Shown here: in pieces, positions 60,925-64,000 of the stretch
Position numbering within the stretch: the stretch's first letter is position 1
Layout: each line of letters opens with the position of its first letter
DNA from: Naumannella cuiyingiana
GTDB taxonomy: Bacteria > Actinomycetota > Actinomycetes > Propionibacteriales > Propionibacteriaceae
DNA: 64,000 bases
Assembly (NCBI RefSeq): GCF_013408305.1
Contig: NZ_JACBZS010000001.1
Coordinates: 3,100,001-3,164,000 of the forward strand
Direction: 5' to 3'
Position numbers and translations under genes: made by a program
The notes under the pieces: generated by a model
Told to the model about the DNA's origin: nothing
The model's input: the letters and a program-made list of their open reading frames with translations, nothing else
Databases searched by the model: none

Positions 60925-61119
60925 ATGCCCAAGATGAAGACGCATTCCGGTGCGAAGAAGCGGTTCCGGATCACCGGCTCGGGCAAGGTCATGCACCGCA
61001 AGGCCGGCAAGATGCACCTGAACGAGCACAAGCCGTCCACCCGGACCCGTCGTCTCGACGGCGATGCGGTGATGTCGACCGGCGACGCCAAGAAGGCCCG
61101 CAAGCTGCTCGGCAAGTGA
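60925..61119 (+). CDS. rpmI: 50S ribosomal protein L35
   Basis: A 64-residue basic protein ([20 protein letters not shown] onward, ending ARKLLGK), full length. AAGGAGG lies 7 nt before the ATG. It is part of the infC-rpmI-rplT operon. Confidence 0.97.
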   Translation: MPKMKTHSGAKKRFRITGSGKVMHRKAGKMHLNEHKPSTRTRRLDGDAVMSTGDAKKARKLLGK

Positions 61120-61202
61120 GCCGCTGAACACCCCGTCCGCGCCCGACCGGCGCGACCAACTTCGTGCCGGCCCCCCCGGCGCCCCGACAAGGAGAGATCG
61201 AC

Positions 61203-61571
61203 ATGGCACGCGTGAAGCGTTCCGTCAACGCGCACAAGAAGCGCCGCGAGGTCCTGGAGCAGGCCTCCGGTTACCGCGGGCAGCGCTCGCGCCTGTACCG
61301 CAAGGCCAAGGAGCAGGTCACCCACTCGCTGGTCTACGCATACCGGGATCGTCGCGCCCGCAAGGCCGACTTCCGCAAGCTGTGGATCCAGCGGATCAAC
61401 GCCGCCGTCCGCGCGGAGGGGATGACGTACAACCGGTTCGTCTCCGGCCTGAAGACCGCCGGCGTCGAGGTGGACCGCAAGATCCTCGCCGAGCTGGCCG
61501 TCAGCGACCCGAAGGCGTTCACCGCGCTGGTCGAGGTCGCCAAGGCCAACCAGGGCGTCCAGGCCGCCTGA
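61203..61571 (+). CDS. rplT: 50S ribosomal protein L20
   Basis: A 122-residue L20: the extended basic N-terminus [20 protein letters not shown] contacts 23S rRNA, and the globular part has [20 protein letters not shown] and [12 protein letters not shown]. It is needed early in 50S assembly and in other bacteria represses its own operon through the leader RNA. AAGGAGAG precedes the ATG. Confidence 0.97.
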   Translation: MARVKRSVNAHKKRREVLEQASGYRGQRSRLYRKAKEQVTHSLVYAYRDRRARKADFRKLWIQRINAAVRAEGMTYNRFVSGLKTAGVEVDRKILAELAVSDPKAFTALVEVAKANQGVQAA

Positions 61572-61581
61572 GCCGCAGCCG

Positions 61582-62412
61582 TTGACTTCGTCGACCCCCG
61601 GGCCGATCGCACCCGCCTCCGCGGCGGAGCTGCGGTCGGCCCGTCGGTTGTCGGCGCGCAAGCAGCGTCGCGAGCGGGCGGAGTTCCTGGTCGAGGGTCC
61701 GCAGGCGGCCCGCGAAGCGCTCGCCGTACCCGGCCTGGTCTCGGCACTGTTCGCCACCAGCGAGGCGGCCGCCCGGCACGCAGATCTGATCGCGGCCGCG
61801 GACGCCGCGGGGGTACGCCTGCGTGCGGTCGATGATCAACAGCTCGCCCTGCTGGCGGACACCGTCCATCCCCAGGGCATCGTCGCGGTCGCTCGCAGCA
61901 TCGGGACCGATCTCGTCACGGCCCTCGCCGGGGATCCGCGCCTGGTGGTGATCTGCGCGCAGATCCGCGATCCGGGCAATGCGGGCACGGTGATCAGATG
62001 CGCCGACGCGTTCGGTGCGGACGCGGTGATCATGACCGAGGGTTCGGTGGAGCTGACCAGCCCCAAGGTCGCCCGGGCCAGCGTCGGCAGCATCTTCCAC
62101 CTGCCGATCGCGACCGGCGTACCCGTCGCGGATGCGATCGCCGCGTGCCGCGACCGCGGGCTCGCCGTCTACGCCGCCGACGGCTCCGCGGATCGCCGCA
62201 CCGATCAACTCGCCGCCGACGGCGCACTTGCCCGGCCGACCGCGTGGCTGTTCGGCAACGAAGCATGGGGTCTGCCGCCGGCCGACGCGGCGCTCGCCGA
62301 TGCGCGGGTCGCGGTGCCGATCCGCGGGTCCGCCGAGAGCCTCAATCTGGCGACCGCGGCCGCCGTCTGCCTCTACGCCTCGACCACCGCGCAGCACCCG
62401 ACCGGTCGTTGA
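61582..62412 (+). CDS. TrmH/SpoU family RNA 2'-O-methyltransferase
   Basis: A 276-residue SPOUT enzyme. The N-terminal substrate-binding domain has LSARKQRRERAEFLVEGPQA. The trefoil-knot domain has ICAQIRDPGNAGTVIRCADAF (motif 1, catalytic Arg and Asn), WLFGNEAWGLP (motif 2) and VPIRGSAESLNLATAAAVCLY (motif 3). It methylates rRNA or tRNA; genes in this place usually modify 23S rRNA. TTG start 10 bp after rplT with no clear ribosome binding site, so the start is uncertain. Confidence 0.9.
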   Translation: MTSSTPGPIAPASAAELRSARRLSARKQRRERAEFLVEGPQAAREALAVPGLVSALFATSEAAARHADLIAAADAAGVRLRAVDDQQLALLADTVHPQGIVAVARSIGTDLVTALAGDPRLVVICAQIRDPGNAGTVIRCADAFGADAVIMTEGSVELTSPKVARASVGSIFHLPIATGVPVADAIAACRDRGLAVYAADGSADRRTDQLAADGALARPTAWLFGNEAWGLPPADAALADARVAVPIRGSAESLNLATAAAVCLYASTTAQHPTGR

Positions 62413-62528
62413 TTCGCGTCAGGAACCTGCATGGCCGGCTCCAGGCGATCATGGAAGATCAATCGCTACCGAATCGACGCCGGTCGTCTTGTCGAGCTGG
62501 ACTGACCAATCGCGTCCGACAGACTGAC

Positions 62529-62534
62529 TATCGT
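62529..62534 (+). promoter_or_regulatory. -10 element of the oxidoreductase gene (leaderless)
   Basis: TATCGT, 6 nt before the ATG at 62541. Confidence 0.5.
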
Positions 62535-62540
62535 CGGGGA

Positions 62541-63548
62541 ATGAGCGCCGAACTGCCCGCCACGATGCCCGCGGTCGCGATGACCGACTCGCTGCCCGCG
62601 ACCGACGACCGGTCGCTGGTCGACATCGAGGTCCCGGTGCCCCGGCCGGGTCCGCGCGATCTGCTCGTCGAGATCGCCGCGGTCGCGATGAACCCGGTGG
62701 ACACCAAGATCCGCCGCTCGGCGGGCCGACAGGAGCCGCCGAAGATCCTCGGTTACGACGCCGTCGGGACCGTCCGGGAGGTCGGCGCCGAGGTTGCGTT
62801 GTTCTCCGTCGGCGACCGGGTCTGGTACGCCGGGGACCGAAACCGGCCGGGTAGCAATGCCGCGTACCAACTCGTCGACGAACGCATCGTCGGCACCGCG
62901 CCGGCCACGCTCTCGGACGCCGAGGCCGCGGCGGTCCCGCTGACCGCGATCACGGCCTGGGAGGCGCTGTTCGATCGGCTCCGGGTCGGGACCCAGACCA
63001 CCGGCCGGCTGCTGGTGATGGGCGGAGCGGGCGGGGTCAGCTCCATGATCATCCAGCTCGCCCGGCGACTGACCGGGCTGACGGTGATCGGCACCGCGTC
63101 CCGCGAGGAGTCCGCCGAGTGGGTACGCGAACTGGGCGCCGACGCCGTGATCGATCATCGGCGCCCGCTCACCGAACAGATCGACGGGCCGGTCGACCTC
63201 GTCTTCTCGTCCCACAGCGACGGCCGGGCGGCGGAGTTCGCGCAGGTGCTCGCCCCGCAGGGTTCGCTGGTGTTGATCGACGACCCGGCCGAGTTCGACG
63301 TCCGTGCGTTCAAGGCCAAATCGATCACGGTCTGCTGGGAGTCGATGTTCACCCGGCCGACGTTCGCCACCGCGGATCTGGTCCGGCAGCACGAGATCCT
63401 GGACCGGGTCGCCCGGCTGATCGACGACGGCACGCTTCGCACCACCCTGGCCGAGACGGTCGACGGCATCACGGCCGCGAACCTGCGGGCGGCGCACGCC
63501 CGCATCGAGGCCGGCGACGCCGTCGGCAAGCTCGTCCTGCTGCGCTGA
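62541..63548 (+). CDS. Zinc-binding-family alcohol dehydrogenase/quinone oxidoreductase (MDR)
   Basis: A 335-residue medium-chain dehydrogenase/reductase of the ZADH/YraA-like group. The GroES-like part has LVEIAAVAMNPVDTKIRRSAG and GYDAVGTVREVG. The NADPH-binding Rossmann part has LLVMGGAGGVSSMIIQLARR and LTVIGTASREESAEWVRELG. Zinc ligands of classical ADHs are absent. The family reduces quinones or enones. The start is placed 6 nt after a -10 box. Confidence 0.9.
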   Translation: MSAELPATMPAVAMTDSLPATDDRSLVDIEVPVPRPGPRDLLVEIAAVAMNPVDTKIRRSAGRQEPPKILGYDAVGTVREVGAEVALFSVGDRVWYAGDRNRPGSNAAYQLVDERIVGTAPATLSDAEAAAVPLTAITAWEALFDRLRVGTQTTGRLLVMGGAGGVSSMIIQLARRLTGLTVIGTASREESAEWVRELGADAVIDHRRPLTEQIDGPVDLVFSSHSDGRAAEFAQVLAPQGSLVLIDDPAEFDVRAFKAKSITVCWESMFTRPTFATADLVRQHEILDRVARLIDDGTLRTTLAETVDGITAANLRAAHARIEAGDAVGKLVLLR

Positions 63549-63583
63549 GCGGTCGCGCGGGGCCCTGGCTGCACCCGGGTGTG

Positions 63584-63589
63584 CAGAAT
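63584..63589 (+). promoter_or_regulatory. -10-like element of the ArsR gene
   Basis: CAGAAT, 7 nt before the ATG at 63597; it matches the rpsP -10 hexamer. Confidence 0.35.
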
Positions 63590-63596
63590 GGTTGTC

Positions 63597-63938
63597 ATGA
63601 CCACCTGCGACGCACCCGAGGACCGGTACGCGACGGACCCGCTGGGCGTCGCCGAGGCCGACCGGTTGGCCGAGGTGATGCAGGGGCTGGCCTCGCCGGT
63701 CCGGCTCCGGCTGCTCGGGGTGCTGCGATCCGGGCCGGCGACCGTGACCGAGTTGTGCGTGGCGATCGACGCCGGGCAGGCATCGGTGTCCAATCACCTG
63801 CGGCTGATGCGCCATCTCGGGCTCGTGGTCGGCGAGCGCGAGGGACGCCGGGTCCGCTACCGGCTGTTCGACGATCACGTCTCCGCGGTCTACGACGAGG
63901 CGGTACGCCACCTCGGTCACCTGCGCTCCCAGCCCTGA
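63597..63938 (+). CDS. ArsR/SmtB-family transcriptional regulator
   Basis: A 113-residue winged-helix repressor: LAEVMQGLASPVRLRLLGVL, TELCVAIDAGQASVSNHLRL (recognition helix) and GLVVGEREGRRVRYRLFDD (wing). One Cys lies in the alpha-3 region (ELCVAI), and Cys and His residues occur in MTTCDAP and the C-terminal helix HVSAVYDEAVRHLGHL, suggesting a metal site at alpha-5. It resembles metal-sensing ArsR proteins. The ATG at 63597 is used; an in-frame GTG at 63579 would add six residues. Confidence 0.9.
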   Translation: MTTCDAPEDRYATDPLGVAEADRLAEVMQGLASPVRLRLLGVLRSGPATVTELCVAIDAGQASVSNHLRLMRHLGLVVGEREGRRVRYRLFDDHVSAVYDEAVRHLGHLRSQP

Positions 63939-63993
63939 GCGGCGACGCGCGCCCGGCGCCCGAAACCCGCACGCCGCCCCGGCGCGCATTCCC

Positions 63994-63999
63994 TAGACT
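63994..63999 (+). promoter_or_regulatory. -10-like element at the window edge
   Basis: TAGACT sits at the very end, after 55 bp of non-coding DNA. By the pattern seen elsewhere, a leaderless gene probably starts 6-8 nt beyond the window. Confidence 0.35.
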
Positions 64000-64000
64000 G

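Overview
The window is chromosomal DNA of a very GC-rich Gram-positive bacterium, almost certainly an actinobacterium and plausibly of the Propionibacteriales (inference). The markers are mycothiol ligase MshC, DUF2469 next to RNase HII, the phosphatase-DUF3090-SCO1664-mshC block, DUF5703, an LLM-class (F420-type) oxidoreductase, ribosomal protein S16 with a C-terminal extension, and many leaderless-type promoters in which a TANNNT hexamer lies 6-8 nt before the start codon. No rRNA, prophage, insertion sequence or CRISPR array was seen. There is one tRNA gene (Leu-GAG).

Layout. 0-3 kb: MFS transporter, then rpsP-khpA-rimM. 3-8.3 kb: lipoprotein polysaccharide deacetylase and the succinate dehydrogenase operon sdhCAB behind a palindromic operator. 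8.3-10 kb: map and a nitrilase-family amidohydrolase. 10-15.5 kb: a minus-strand surface-glycan cluster (three family 2 glycosyltransferases, a sugar-nucleotidyltransferase, a sugar C-methyltransferase). 15.7-21.9 kb: the core block rplS-(alkB)-lepB-rnhB-DUF2469-yraN-comM-dprA. trmD, which normally joins rimM to rplS, is absent, and about 12.7 kb of other genes sit in its place. 21.9-27 kb: membrane protein, GNAT protein, two-component system, thioesterase, DHFR-like reductase, yaaA. 27-37.1 kb: an exopolysaccharide operon (polytopic glycan protein, GT14, flippase, secreted GH16, GT2, PIG-L deacetylase, SDR epimerase, RmlC-like epimerase, C-methyltransferase-like protein) behind a structured leader. 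37-39.5 kb: small Cys/His-rich protein, a frameshifted NhaA-DsbA fusion and a 59-aa protein. 39.5-44.1 kb: an accessory-looking patch with a GAF-domain membrane protein, a 1051-aa Upf1-like SF1 helicase and a 48-aa ORF, next to tRNA-Leu. 44.5-51.2 kb: a 30-aa metallothionein-like peptide, M20 peptidase, two paralogous membrane proteins, DUF5703, aldo/keto reductase, LLM oxidoreductase, uppP, flavin reductase. 51.2-54.7 kb: phosphatase-DUF3090-SCO1664-mshC. 54.7-57.3 kb: FMN riboswitch with a RibM-type riboflavin transporter, then hisE-hisG-PH domain. 57.3-59.9 kb: TetR with its target gene and twin operators, membrane protein, SseB. 59.9-62.4 kb: infC (AUC start, attenuator-like leader)-rpmI-rplT-TrmH methyltransferase. 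62.5-64 kb: zinc-less alcohol dehydrogenase family protein and an ArsR regulator.

How the parts relate. The two glycan loci (10-15.5 and 27-37 kb) look like halves of one deoxysugar/branched-sugar surface polysaccharide programme; uppP supplies the undecaprenyl carrier. The regulatory features most worth testing are the palindrome in the sdh promoter spacer, the paired TetR operators, the EPS-operon leader, the FMN riboswitch and the infC leader. Small genes that a length cut-off would lose (the metallothionein-like peptide, 48- and 59-aa ORFs, a TTG-started 69-aa protein) are listed explicitly.
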